A DNA stretch of 64,000 nt from Acetomicrobium sp. UBA5826 (lineage in GTDB: Bacteria; Synergistota; Synergistia; Synergistales; Acetomicrobiaceae): NCBI RefSeq assembly GCF_002433005.1, contig NZ_DJHF01000025.1, forward strand, positions 1 to 64,000, written 5' to 3'. Below, piece by piece: positions 42,473-51,417 of the stretch (positions are counted from its first letter, which is position 1; the number at the start of each line of letters is the position of its first letter). Below the pieces are notes generated by a model, which worked only from the letters and a program-made list of their open reading frames with translations, was not told the DNA's origin and ran no database searches. The position numbers and the translations under genes were made by a program.

Positions 42473-44266
42473 ATGGCTATTTATCGTGCTCATGTATTGG
42501 TTTGCAGGGGAACAGGCTGTACTGCCAGTGGCGCTCCAAGCGTAATGAAGGCCTTCAAGGACGAACTTGTCAAAAAGGGCTTAGACAGGGAAGTGATGTT
42601 GGTAGAGACGGGTTGTCACGGTATGTGCGAAATGGGGCCCGTGGTCGTCGTTTATCCCGAGGGTGCCTTTTACTGCAGAGTAATGCCCGAAGATGTGCCC
42701 GAAATAGTGGAAGAGCATCTCTATAAGGGGCGAATCGTTCAAAGGTTGCTCTATACAGTGCCCCAAGATATGGAAAAAGTTCCGTATTATAAGGATATAC
42801 CTTTTTACAGCAAGCAGCATCGCATAGTGCTCAGCAACTGTGGTTATATAGATCCAGAAAAAATAGAGGAATATATAGCTCGCGATGGTTATATAGCCCT
42901 GGGGAAGGCTCTCCTGGAAATGACGCCGGAGGAAGTTTTGGATCAAGTGAAAAAATCCGGTTTGAGAGGCAGGGGTGGCGCAGGGTTTCCTACCGGGTTG
43001 AAGTGGGAATTTGCTCGCAAAGCCCCTGGGAATAAAAAATATGTCATATGCAATGCCGACGAGGGCGACCCGGGTGCTTTTATGGACAGGTCCACTTTAG
43101 AGGGAGACCCCCACTCGGTAATAGAAGGAATGGCGCTAGGGGCATATGCTATTGGTGCTGATGAAGGTTATATCTATTGTCGTGCCGAATATCCCCTTGC
43201 CATTAAAAGACTTAGAATAGCAATTGCTCAGGCCGAGGAGATGGGGTTGCTCGGAGATAACATAATGGGCACCAATTTCTCCTTTCATCTGCATTTAAAG
43301 GAAGGAGCAGGAGCTTTCGTCTGCGGTGAAGAAACCGCTTTAATGGCTTCGATCGAAGGTCGTAGGGGCATGCCTCGGCCAAGGCCGCCGTTTCCGGCGC
43401 AACATGGTTTGTGGGGCAAGCCCACAAATATAAACAATGTGGAAACCTGGGCAAACGTCCCCAAAATTATCTTGAACGGCGCAGATTGGTTTGCCTCGAT
43501 GGGGACGGAAAAATCTAAAGGAACCAAGATATTTGCCCTAACCGGCAAAATAACGAACACCGGTTTGATAGAAGTTCCCATGGGTATAACCATTAGAGAG
43601 ATAATATACGAGCTTGGTGGTGGCATCCTGAACGGAAAAGAGTTTAAAGCCGTTCAGATTGGAGGTCCCTCCGGAGGTTGTTTGACTAAGGAGCATCTTG
43701 ATCTGCCCATAGATTATGAATCCTTGACTAGTGCCGGAGCCATCATGGGGTCGGGCGGTTTGGTGGTCATGGACGAAGATACTTGTATGGTCGATGTGGC
43801 CAGGTTTTTCCTGGAGTTTACCCAACGGGAATCCTGCGGAAAATGCGTTCCTTGCAGAGAGGGCACGAAGCAAATGTTATTAATGCTCGAGAAGATTTGC
43901 AAAGGCGAGGGAACATTGGAGGATTTGAGCAAACTTGAAGAGCTGGCCTACATGGTAAAGGAAACTTCTCTGTGCGGATTAGGGCAAACAGCTCCCAACC
44001 CTGTAATAACTACGATTCGCTATTTTCGGGACGAATACCTTGCTCACATAGAGGAAAAACGTTGCCCCGCCAAGGTCTGTCCGGCATTGATTAAGTACGT
44101 AGTAGATCCCGATAAATGTCGAAAGTGCGGTTTATGTGCCAGAAATTGCCCTGTCAAATGCATTAGCGGTGATCGACAGACTCCTTATTTCATAGATCAA
44201 GAAAAATGTATCAAATGTGGGACTTGCATGCAGGTCTGCCCATTTGGCGTTATCGCAAAAGTATAG
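42473..44266 (+). CDS. hydB: NuoF-like diaphorase subunit, hydrogenase HydB
   Basis: About 597 residues. Domain order: thioredoxin-like [2Fe-2S] (C11, C16, C48, C52), NuoF Rossmann-like domain with the FMN/NAD segments [18 protein letters not shown] and [18 protein letters not shown] domain, NuoF Fe-S helix domain with [12 protein letters not shown], and a C-terminal pair of [4Fe-4S] motifs ([15 protein letters not shown] and [14 protein letters not shown]). In HydABC enzymes this FMN subunit is the site where NAD(P)H electrons meet the bifurcation path to ferredoxin. ATG 42473 follows GGGGGA. Confidence 0.95.
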   Translation: MAIYRAHVLVCRGTGCTASGAPSVMKAFKDELVKKGLDREVMLVETGCHGMCEMGPVVVVYPEGAFYCRVMPEDVPEIVEEHLYKGRIVQRLLYTVPQDMEKVPYYKDIPFYSKQHRIVLSNCGYIDPEKIEEYIARDGYIALGKALLEMTPEEVLDQVKKSGLRGRGGAGFPTGLKWEFARKAPGNKKYVICNADEGDPGAFMDRSTLEGDPHSVIEGMALGAYAIGADEGYIYCRAEYPLAIKRLRIAIAQAEEMGLLGDNIMGTNFSFHLHLKEGAGAFVCGEETALMASIEGRRGMPRPRPPFPAQHGLWGKPTNINNVETWANVPKIILNGADWFASMGTEKSKGTKIFALTGKITNTGLIEVPMGITIREIIYELGGGILNGKEFKAVQIGGPSGGCLTKEHLDLPIDYESLTSAGAIMGSGGLVVMDEDTCMVDVARFFLEFTQRESCGKCVPCREGTKQMLLMLEKICKGEGTLEDLSKLEELAYMVKETSLCGLGQTAPNPVITTIRYFRDEYLAHIEEKRCPAKVCPALIKYVVDPDKCRKCGLCARNCPVKCISGDRQTPYFIDQEKCIKCGTCMQVCPFGVIAKV

Positions 44267-44282
44267 CCGGAGGAGGATTGGC

Positions 44283-46364
44283 ATGAAAGAGATAACTTTG
44301 ATCATAGATGGGAAGGAATGTAAGGGAGTACAGGGGGATACGATATTGGATGTCGCTAACAAGAACGACGTCTATATTCCTACTCTATGCTTCCAAAAAG
44401 GTTTAACACCTATAGGAGCCTGCAGGATGTGCGTAGTTCAGCTTGAGGGCAATCCCAAAATGTTGCCATCATGCACTACGCCTGCCCAAGAGGGCATGGT
44501 TGTCATTACGAAAAACGAAAAGCTAAAAGACTATAGGCGCCAGGTTCTCGAACTTCTGTTTGCAGGAAGAAATCATTTTTGCATGTTTTGCTCGCAAAGT
44601 GGCGATTGTGAATTGCAGCGACTGGCCATTGAACATGAAATGGATTCAGTGAGATTTCCATACCTTTATTCCGATTTTGAAGTAGACGCTACCAATGCGG
44701 ATTTGATGATGGACCATAACCGTTGCATACTGTGTCAAAGATGTATCAGGACTTGTTCTGAAATCGTTGGTGCCCACGCTTTGGACCTCGAGCGTCGAGG
44801 CTGGCAAGCAAAAGTTATAGCGGATCTGGGACACAGGTTGGCGGAAAGCGACACCTGCGTTAATTGTGGAGCCTGTGCTCAATCTTGCCCGACCGGCACC
44901 ATCACTATAAGAGATTTTGCCTACAGGGGAAGGCGTAGCGATTGCGATGCTATAGTCGACAGCGTCTGCCCTTTATGTGCCGTTGGTTGCAAGATAAAGG
45001 CTTACGTCCGCACGGGCAGCATAGTCAGAGTTGAAGGTACCGCTCAAGATGAACCCGATGGTGGGCAGCTTTGCCACATGGGTCGTTGGTGGTTGCCAGA
45101 ATCTACGGAACGGGAAAGGGTTACAACGCCGTTGATAAGAGAAGGTGCCACATACCGTGAGGCAACATGGGAAGAGGCATTAGAGCTGGCGGCGTCGGAG
45201 TTTAAAAAGGCGTATAAAGAGGAGAAAGCCGGAGCGATCCTTTCAAGCTTGTGTACAGACGAGGAGTTGACGCTCTTTTCCGCCCTTTTTAAGGATGCAT
45301 TGAAGATAAAGCATACCGATTCCTTTGACGGAGACGTGATCCGTGGTTTTATCAAGGGATTCATGCCCTTCAAAAACCAGGGTGTAAGGCCATTTACCGC
45401 AGCACATCACATCTTGGATAGCGATCTTGTTGTTACAATGTTCGCCGACCCACAGAAGGAGGCTCCCGTGGTTGCAAGTTACATACGAGTTGCTTGTTTG
45501 CACAAGAATGCTAAATTGCTGAATATTTCCTTTGGAGCATCACAGTTCCCCGGTTTGGTCGAATTGGATGTTCAATTGCCCGAGGGACAGGCTCTTCCAG
45601 AGGCCCTCTCAAATTTGGCCGAGATAATCAGCAAGATCAGTGCTGGACCTTCTGAAATGGCCGGTTTTGGCGAATATGAAAGCGGGGCCGAATCTGTCTT
45701 ATCGTCCTACAGGGAATCTATAGAAGAAAGTGCCAGAGCCATGGGGCTTGATTCGAAGGTTGCCGAAGAGGTTGCTTTGATGCTTATATCGGCTAAAAAG
45801 CCCATCTTCGTAGTTGGAGGCAGGGCAACGAAATCGCACGAATTAGTTACCGCAGCCTGCAATCTCGCAATAGCGTCGAAGTCTTTCTACGAGGACGGGT
45901 TAGGGGTGGTGCCGTTGTTGGTGAGTGCCAACAGCTTGGGAGCTCGAAACACTGTAGTAAGCGAGGATCCTTGGGTTACCAAAGAAAAAAGGGATTTCAT
46001 GTACGTCTTTTCCACGGGCATGGTTCCCGAGGAAGAAGAAATTTTGGCTGCCATTTCTGCAACGCGATTTGTTGTGGTCCAAACTCCCTTTAAAGTTAGG
46101 CCCTTGGTCAACCTTGCAGACATACTTCTGCCAGCACCTGCGTGGTACGAAAGAAGCGGTCATTACTGCACCATCGAAGGAGAGCGCAGAAAGCTCAATA
46201 CAATCGTTCCTCCAAAAGGCGATCTAAAGGGGCTGCATTATGTGATGGATGAATTTGCAAAGAAGCTGGGTGTGAAGCTTGGGAAGCCGGAAACGTCTCC
46301 TTGCGAGGAGGTTTTTACATCACAAGCTCGGGCCAGCGAGGCTCGCATAATTCCATTAAAATAA
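44283..46364 (+). CDS. hydA: NuoG-like Fe-S subunit, hydrogenase HydA
   Basis: 693 residues. The order is [2Fe-2S] (C36, 47, 50, 64), His-Cys cluster (H98, C100, 103, 109), two [4Fe-4S] (C148, 151, 154, 158; C192, 195, 198, 202), then a fifth motif C229, 232, 236, C264 and a molybdopterin-oxidoreductase-like domain from about 270 to the end. There is no H-cluster domain, unlike HydA of [FeFe] enzymes. It wires HydB/HydC to the [NiFe] module made by the next two genes. The C-terminal domain shows no obvious Mo/W ligand and is probably a structural relic, as in NuoG. Confidence 0.92.
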   Translation: MKEITLIIDGKECKGVQGDTILDVANKNDVYIPTLCFQKGLTPIGACRMCVVQLEGNPKMLPSCTTPAQEGMVVITKNEKLKDYRRQVLELLFAGRNHFCMFCSQSGDCELQRLAIEHEMDSVRFPYLYSDFEVDATNADLMMDHNRCILCQRCIRTCSEIVGAHALDLERRGWQAKVIADLGHRLAESDTCVNCGACAQSCPTGTITIRDFAYRGRRSDCDAIVDSVCPLCAVGCKIKAYVRTGSIVRVEGTAQDEPDGGQLCHMGRWWLPESTERERVTTPLIREGATYREATWEEALELAASEFKKAYKEEKAGAILSSLCTDEELTLFSALFKDALKIKHTDSFDGDVIRGFIKGFMPFKNQGVRPFTAAHHILDSDLVVTMFADPQKEAPVVASYIRVACLHKNAKLLNISFGASQFPGLVELDVQLPEGQALPEALSNLAEIISKISAGPSEMAGFGEYESGAESVLSSYRESIEESARAMGLDSKVAEEVALMLISAKKPIFVVGGRATKSHELVTAACNLAIASKSFYEDGLGVVPLLVSANSLGARNTVVSEDPWVTKEKRDFMYVFSTGMVPEEEEILAAISATRFVVVQTPFKVRPLVNLADILLPAPAWYERSGHYCTIEGERRKLNTIVPPKGDLKGLHYVMDEFAKKLGVKLGKPETSPCEEVFTSQARASEARIIPLK

Positions 46365-46387
46365 TTTCTTTTGGGAGGTGAAGTTCC

Positions 46388-46927
46388 ATGGCTAAGGCAA
46401 AAGTTGCGACATATTGGTTAGAAGCGTGCGCAGGATGTCATATGTCTTTCCTTGATATAGATGAAAAATTGGTCGATTTATTTAAAAACGTAGAAATACT
46501 TTTTTCACCTATAGTAGACGCAAAGGACATTCCAGATATAGATGTAGGAGTGCTATCCGGCGGTTTGGGTAACGTTGAGGAATTAGAGATAGCCAGAAAA
46601 ATGAGGGAAAGATGCAAGTATTTGGTTGCCTGGGGAGATTGCGCTGTGTTCGGCGGCATTAATTGTATGCGCAATTTTATACCGAAGGATAGGGTTTTAA
46701 AAGAGGGTTATATCGACACTGCCAGCACCGTTAATCCTCAAGGAATAATACCTAGCGAGGATATACCCGAATTGCTTCCAAGGGCATTACCCTTAGATTA
46801 TGAGGTGAAGGTCGACGTTTACGTGCCCGGATGTCCGCCTGATGCAGATACTATCTACTACGTCTTCACAGAGCTGTTAGCAGGGCGTGTTCCTAAAGTT
46901 CCCTCGGAAATGATGCGTTACGACTAG
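46388..46927 (+). CDS. hydS: [NiFe] hydrogenase small subunit HydS (HoxY-like)
   Basis: 179 residues, the short small-subunit form of group 3 hydrogenases with only the proximal [4Fe-4S] cluster: C14 and C17 (EACAGCH), C85 (WGDCAVFGG) and C149 (VPGCPP). No twin-arginine signal, so the enzyme is cytosolic. It passes electrons from the NiFe centre to HydA. Ribosome site GGGAGGTG precedes the ATG. Confidence 0.95.
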   Translation: MAKAKVATYWLEACAGCHMSFLDIDEKLVDLFKNVEILFSPIVDAKDIPDIDVGVLSGGLGNVEELEIARKMRERCKYLVAWGDCAVFGGINCMRNFIPKDRVLKEGYIDTASTVNPQGIIPSEDIPELLPRALPLDYEVKVDVYVPGCPPDADTIYYVFTELLAGRVPKVPSEMMRYD

Positions 46928-46947
46928 AGGAAGGGGAGGAAATGGCC

Positions 46948-48375
46948 ATGACTGAGGTCTACAAATTAGAGATTAATCCGGTAACAAGGATTGAAGGACA
47001 CGGGAAGATAACCGTAATGCTTGATGAGGCTGGGGAGGTGAAAGAAGCCAGGTTTCATGTAACCCAGTATAGAGGGTTTGAAGTTTTTACCAAAGGAAGG
47101 GATTTCAGGGAGATGCCGGTGATAACTCCGCGAATTTGCGGCATCTGTCCTGTATCGCATCATTTGGCATCCGCTAAAGCATGCGACGATATTTTAGGTG
47201 TTACCATTACGCCTGCAGCCCACAAGCTAAGGGAGCTCATGCATATGGGGCAAATTGTTCAATCCCACGCCCTGAGTTTCTTTCATCTGTCTAGCCCCGA
47301 TATTTTGCTAGGTTTTGATGCTCCTGTGAAGATAAGAAATGTGGTCGGTTTGGCGGAACGCTATCCGGAGCTTGCGAAAAAGGGGATATTGCTTCGCAAG
47401 TTTGGTCAGGAAATAATAAAAACTTTGGGTGGCAAAAAAGTTCACCCTTGGCACAGCATTCCTGGCGGTGTAAACAGGAGCCTGACGCCCCAGGAGCGGG
47501 ATAATATAGTCGCTCAAATTCCCGAAATGAAATCAATAGCGCTGGAAGCAATTAAGTTGATTAAGGGTTATTTGGAAGAAGGGAAGGAAGAGGCGAAGGA
47601 GTTTGCAACTGTAGAAACTGCCTATATGGGCCTGGTTCGAGACGGCAATCTCGAGCTTTACGACGGGAACATTCGGATTAAAGCGCCAAGAGGAAGGATT
47701 TTGGATGAATTCGATCCAAAGGATTATCTTAAATATATAGGAGAGCACGTCGAACCCTGGAGCTACTTGAAATTTCCTTTCTATAAATCCTTGGGATTTC
47801 CACACGGTTCCTATAGGGTTGGCCCCCTTGCCAGGTTAAATGCCGCAGATAATATCGATACGCCACAGGCTTCCAAGGAGTACGCGCTATACAAGCAAAT
47901 TACTGACGATGGCATAGTGCCCTATACACTTTACTACCACTACGCTAGATTGATAGAGGCTCTTTACGGCATAGAGCGTATCGAGCAGTTGCTTTCTGAC
48001 CCCGAGATTACATCTAGCGATCTCAGGGTTACATCTAAGGAGATCAACCCGGAGGGGGTAGGAGTTATAGAGGCTCCCAGGGGGACCCTTATTCACCATT
48101 ATTGGGTTAACGAGAGCGGAGTTATCACGAAGGTCAACTTGATAGTAGCGACTGGCCATAACAACTATGCCATGAATAAAGGCGTCGAGGCGGTGGCCAA
48201 GAAATTCATCAAGGGCAGAGATATACCGGAGGGTGTGTTTAACAGATTGGAGCATGTTATCCGAGCTTACGATCCCTGCTTATCCTGTTCCACTCACGCT
48301 GTGGGCAAGATGCCGTTAAAATTAGAGTTAATATCATCCGCTGGTGAGGTAATTAAAGAGGTCGTGAGGGGCTAA
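46948..48375 (+). CDS. hydL: [NiFe] hydrogenase large subunit HydL (HoxH-like)
   Basis: 475 residues. The NiFe centre ligands are in L1, RICGICPVSHH (C64, C67), and L2, DPCLSCSTH (C444, C447). A 25-residue tail after H450 (starting AVGKMPLK) is what the maturation protease removes after nickel insertion. The N-terminal INPVTRIEGHGK is typical of group 3 enzymes. ATG 46948, seven bases after GGGGAGGA, is preferred to ATG 46942, which touches that site. Confidence 0.96.
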   Translation: MTEVYKLEINPVTRIEGHGKITVMLDEAGEVKEARFHVTQYRGFEVFTKGRDFREMPVITPRICGICPVSHHLASAKACDDILGVTITPAAHKLRELMHMGQIVQSHALSFFHLSSPDILLGFDAPVKIRNVVGLAERYPELAKKGILLRKFGQEIIKTLGGKKVHPWHSIPGGVNRSLTPQERDNIVAQIPEMKSIALEAIKLIKGYLEEGKEEAKEFATVETAYMGLVRDGNLELYDGNIRIKAPRGRILDEFDPKDYLKYIGEHVEPWSYLKFPFYKSLGFPHGSYRVGPLARLNAADNIDTPQASKEYALYKQITDDGIVPYTLYYHYARLIEALYGIERIEQLLSDPEITSSDLRVTSKEINPEGVGVIEAPRGTLIHHYWVNESGVITKVNLIVATGHNNYAMNKGVEAVAKKFIKGRDIPEGVFNRLEHVIRAYDPCLSCSTHAVGKMPLKLELISSAGEVIKEVVRG

Positions 48376-48381
48376 TTGTCG

Positions 48382-48837
48382 ATGAACGTGATTGTATTGG
48401 GCTATGGCAATTCCTTCAGGAGGGATGATGGCGTAGGGCAGAGGGGAGCATATGTCATTGCTGAATGGCTGAACGAAATTGGACATGAAGCAACTACTTG
48501 GGTTGGGCACCAATTGCTTCCTGAGGTAGCGCTTGAATTGGAAGGAAAGGATCTCGCCATCTTCGTCGATGCATCTGTGGATCAATATTCCGACGGTTAC
48601 AATATAGCCGAAGTTACGTCCTCTGCCGATATCGATGGTCTTAACCTTCACACCTGCACTCCAGGATGGATAAAGCATTTGGCTGCACAGATGGGGATTG
48701 ATATGCCCAAAATAGTCATGGTGTCTGTTTCCGGCGTTGACTTTGATTTTGGTGAATCATTGAGTTGTATATGTATGGAAAGGTTTAACAAAGCATTGGA
48801 AGGTTTTAAAAAGTACTTTACAGATAATTTCTGTTGA
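48382..48837 (+). CDS. hydrogenase maturation protease
   Basis: About 151 residues of the HyaD/HycI family, which clips the C-terminal tail of the large subunit. The opening VLGYGNSFRRDDGVG and the IFVDAS strand carry the nickel-binding acidic residues; the third ligand, usually a His in a CTP-like motif, is in LHTCTPG. It directly follows hydL and ends the cluster. hypA-F genes are not in the window. ATG 48382 follows GAGGGG. Confidence 0.9.
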   Translation: MNVIVLGYGNSFRRDDGVGQRGAYVIAEWLNEIGHEATTWVGHQLLPEVALELEGKDLAIFVDASVDQYSDGYNIAEVTSSADIDGLNLHTCTPGWIKHLAAQMGIDMPKIVMVSVSGVDFDFGESLSCICMERFNKALEGFKKYFTDNFC

Positions 48838-48848
48838 ACATTTTGTGT

Positions 48849-48854
48849 TATAAT
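48849..48854 (+). promoter_or_regulatory. -10 box of the 6S RNA gene
   Basis: A perfect TATAAT seven bases before the likely first base of the RNA. No convincing -35 box lies at the right distance. Confidence 0.6.
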
Positions 48855-48860
48855 ATAGGT

Positions 48861-49042
48861 GCAAAAGCCCTGCGGTGTTCGTGCTATGCCGAAGAGCCTT
48901 GAGCCAACACTAAATCCGATCGAGGCTGACTCCTGTCCGGCTGAGGAGATCTTAAAGGATCACCAAGGCTAAGGACGGGGAGGCCTCACCAATAGGTGAG
49001 GATCGGGTCAAGGCCTTCTTGGCACGGCATTGCGGGGTTTTT
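48861..49042 (+). ncRNA. ssrS: 6S RNA
   Basis: About 180 bases that form one long rod. The ends pair: GCCCTGCGGTGTTCGTGC (48867-48884) with GGCACGGCATTGCGGGG (49021-49037), including the conserved TGTTCGxGC / GCxCGGCAT parts of the 6S closing stem. A second stem pairs GAGCCTTGAGCC with GGGTCAAGGCCT around a central bubble, and a T run (49038-49042) ends it. 6S RNA binds sigma-70 RNA polymerase by imitating an open promoter. In Bacillus the 6S-1 gene also lies next to rarA, as here. Confidence 0.85.
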
Positions 49043-49083
49043 CTAATATTTTATTTTTAATATCATTTTTGGGAGCTGGTAAT

Positions 49084-50058
49084 TTGCAGGCTTTTAGCGG
49101 TCCCTACTGGCATCCGGCTAATCAAAGAGGTTTTATACTCGATTGGGATGGGGTTCTGGCTGAAACGAAATTGGATTTTACTCCCATATACGAAAGCTTT
49201 TTTGGGGGTAAAAGGGTTATGATTTTAGAGGAAGCGGTAAAGCTTCCTGCAACAGAGAGAGACGCGCTTTATGAGGCAATAGAAAAGATAGAAGTTGAGG
49301 GCGCTGAAAAAGCCAAACCGGTTTTAGGAGCTGTGGAATTGATATCATGGCTTGAAAAAAATGACATTCCCTGGGCTGTAGTGAGCCGAAACACCAAAAA
49401 GTGCGTCGCCATGGCGGCCAAAAGGGCTTCCATTAAACTCCCCCCGATCGTAATTACCAGAGATGACGGCCTATTGAAGCCGGACCCGCAAGTTTTTTTA
49501 AAAGCTTCAGAGCTTCTCGAGATACCGTGGTATCAATGTGTCGTTATAGGAGATTTTCTGTATGATATTGTGGGCGCTAGACGTGCATGTATGAGGGCTG
49601 TTCTCGTTAGACGAGCTAACGAAGAATGGAGTAACTGGGCAGATGTAGCATACAACGAAGTTATAGATTTGTTTTACGCACTGGGGAATCCGCAACCTTT
49701 GATACCATGGGAATACCAGCCTGTCGTACGTAAAAGGGGTTTTAAATGGCTCGAAAGGGCTTTTGGGTTGACGGTAAAACTTGTCGGAGATGACGCTTTT
49801 GAAATCCTTGCCAAGCTGGCGGCGATGGGAGTAGGCTCCTTTTGTATAGACAATGAGGGTAGGCTTGAGGCTGATCGTTGGCGAAATAGCCCTTACATCG
49901 ACCCCAAATATCTTTGGGAGCCCTTGGATAAGGTTGTAAGTGATTTTCTCATAAAGCGTTTTCCTCTGGCTAAGGTTGTAAGTGATGGGGAAGTTCTAAA
50001 TTTGCCATGCGGGATGTCGGAAAGCATTTCCTTCATCGAGGAGTTGTTGTCCCGATGA
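49084..50058 (+). CDS. HAD-superfamily hydrolase with extra C-terminal domain
   Basis: About 324 residues. The HAD core covers 15-215: motif I LDWDGVLAET (D20, D22), motif II VVSRNTK, motif III LLKPDP and motif IV VIGDFLYDIVGAR. It is a phosphoglycolate-phosphatase-like enzyme of unknown substrate. A further 110 residues (about 215-324) are not recognised. TTG 49084 with GGGAG nine bases before it is chosen; an in-frame TTG at 49030 lies within the 6S RNA 3' end. Its stop overlaps the rarA start. Confidence 0.75.
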   Translation: MQAFSGPYWHPANQRGFILDWDGVLAETKLDFTPIYESFFGGKRVMILEEAVKLPATERDALYEAIEKIEVEGAEKAKPVLGAVELISWLEKNDIPWAVVSRNTKKCVAMAAKRASIKLPPIVITRDDGLLKPDPQVFLKASELLEIPWYQCVVIGDFLYDIVGARRACMRAVLVRRANEEWSNWADVAYNEVIDLFYALGNPQPLIPWEYQPVVRKRGFKWLERAFGLTVKLVGDDAFEILAKLAAMGVGSFCIDNEGRLEADRWRNSPYIDPKYLWEPLDKVVSDFLIKRFPLAKVVSDGEVLNLPCGMSESISFIEELLSR

Positions 50059-51401
50059 GTCAAATGCAAAAAGATCTATTTGAAAATTACGTCGGCAATA
50101 TTATCGAGGAAAGCAAAGTCAGCAGGGAGCAAGGATTAGAGGTTCCTCTGGCAGAAAGGATGCGTCCTGCTAAATTAGAGGATTTTGTCGGTCAGGAACA
50201 CCTTCTAGGGAAGGATAAGCCGCTTAGACGATTGCTCGAAGCTGGACAGGTGCCAAGCTGTATCCTCTATGGTCCTCCCGGAAGCGGAAAAACGACGTTA
50301 GTAAGGGCAATGGCTTCCTTAACAGGAAGAAAATTGTTCGAAATTAATGCCGTAACTGCTAAAGTAGCTCAACTGCGGGATGTGGTTGATATAGCGAGAA
50401 ACTTAAAAAGAAGTACAGGAAAATCGGCAATAGTTTTTATTGATGAAATTTATCATTTCAACAAGCAACAACAAAACGCCCTGCTCCCTTCAGTTGAGAG
50501 GGGAGATTTGATTTTAGTGGGCACTACTACTGAAAATCCTTATTTTGAAATAAACAAGACCCTTCTTTCGAGGGCGGTCGTATTCGAGCTTAAGCCCCTT
50601 GCGCCACGAGATATCGAGCACATTCTCTATAGGGCCCTTCGGGATAAAGAAAAGGGTTTGGGGATGTTTGACGTAGAAGTAGACGAGCAGGCTATTGCCT
50701 TCATTTCCCGCGCTGCTGGTGGCGATGCGAGGCAAGCACTTCTGCGATTGGAGTCGGTCGTTTTGGCATCTGTAGCTTCGGGGAAAAAGAGGGTAACACT
50801 GGAAGATGTTGTTCAATTGGCGCCAAAGTCCTTGCAAATATACGACAAGTCTTCGGACAAGCATTATGATATCATTTCAGCCTTTATAAAAAGCATGAGA
50901 GGTTCCGACCCCGATGCAGCCGTTTACTGGCTTGCCAGGATGGTGGCCGGAGGAGAGGATATCAGATTTATAGCCAGGAGGATGCTTATATTTGCTGCCG
51001 AGGATGTTGGGTTGGCAAACCCATTTGCATTGGTTTTGGCAGAAGCTGCGGCAAGCGCGGTGGACCATGTCGGACTGCCCGAGGCGAGGATTATATTGTC
51101 TGAATGTGCAATCTATCTCGCCTGCGCCGAGAAGAGCAACAGTTCTTACAAGGCCATCGATTCTGCTTTAAACGCTATAGAAAAGGGCGAAATCCAAGAA
51201 GTTCCACTCCATCTTAAATCCCATGGCGAAGGATATGTGTATCCCCACGACGACCCGAGACATTGGGTCCCCCAAAAGTACATGACTGTTCCAAAGCGTT
51301 TTTATTTTCCTGGCAATGTAGGTCACGAATGGAGCATTTCCAAGAGATTGCAGAAATTATGGAAGAGATATTCCAATAAAAACGATGACGACCGAAATTA
51401 G
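50055..51401 (+). CDS. rarA: replication-associated recombination protein A (RarA/MgsA)
   Basis: 448 residues, an AAA+ ATPase of the clamp-loader clade that acts at stalled replication forks. Walker A GPPGSGKT (73-80), Walker B IVFIDEIYHF, sensor 1 GTTTENPYFE and the C-terminal tetramerisation part with VYPHDDP are all present. The FVGQEHLLG motif marks the N terminus. ATG 50055 overlaps the HAD stop. Confidence 0.95.
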   Translation: MSQMQKDLFENYVGNIIEESKVSREQGLEVPLAERMRPAKLEDFVGQEHLLGKDKPLRRLLEAGQVPSCILYGPPGSGKTTLVRAMASLTGRKLFEINAVTAKVAQLRDVVDIARNLKRSTGKSAIVFIDEIYHFNKQQQNALLPSVERGDLILVGTTTENPYFEINKTLLSRAVVFELKPLAPRDIEHILYRALRDKEKGLGMFDVEVDEQAIAFISRAAGGDARQALLRLESVVLASVASGKKRVTLEDVVQLAPKSLQIYDKSSDKHYDIISAFIKSMRGSDPDAAVYWLARMVAGGEDIRFIARRMLIFAAEDVGLANPFALVLAEAAASAVDHVGLPEARIILSECAIYLACAEKSNSSYKAIDSALNAIEKGEIQEVPLHLKSHGEGYVYPHDDPRHWVPQKYMTVPKRFYFPGNVGHEWSISKRLQKLWKRYSNKNDDDRN

Positions 51402-51417
51402 ACTGATTTTCCTTCAA

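Noticed and set aside
41041..48837. Cluster as an [FeFe] hydrogenase or a complex I fragment
   Set aside because: The catalytic subunit has the NiFe ligand motifs and a cleavable tail, and HydA has no H-cluster domain; membrane Nuo subunits are absent.
49030..49083. Upstream extension of the HAD gene with a signal-peptide-like start
   Set aside because: The bases belong to the 6S RNA 3' end and its T tail; the TTG at 49084 has a ribosome site and fits the HAD core.
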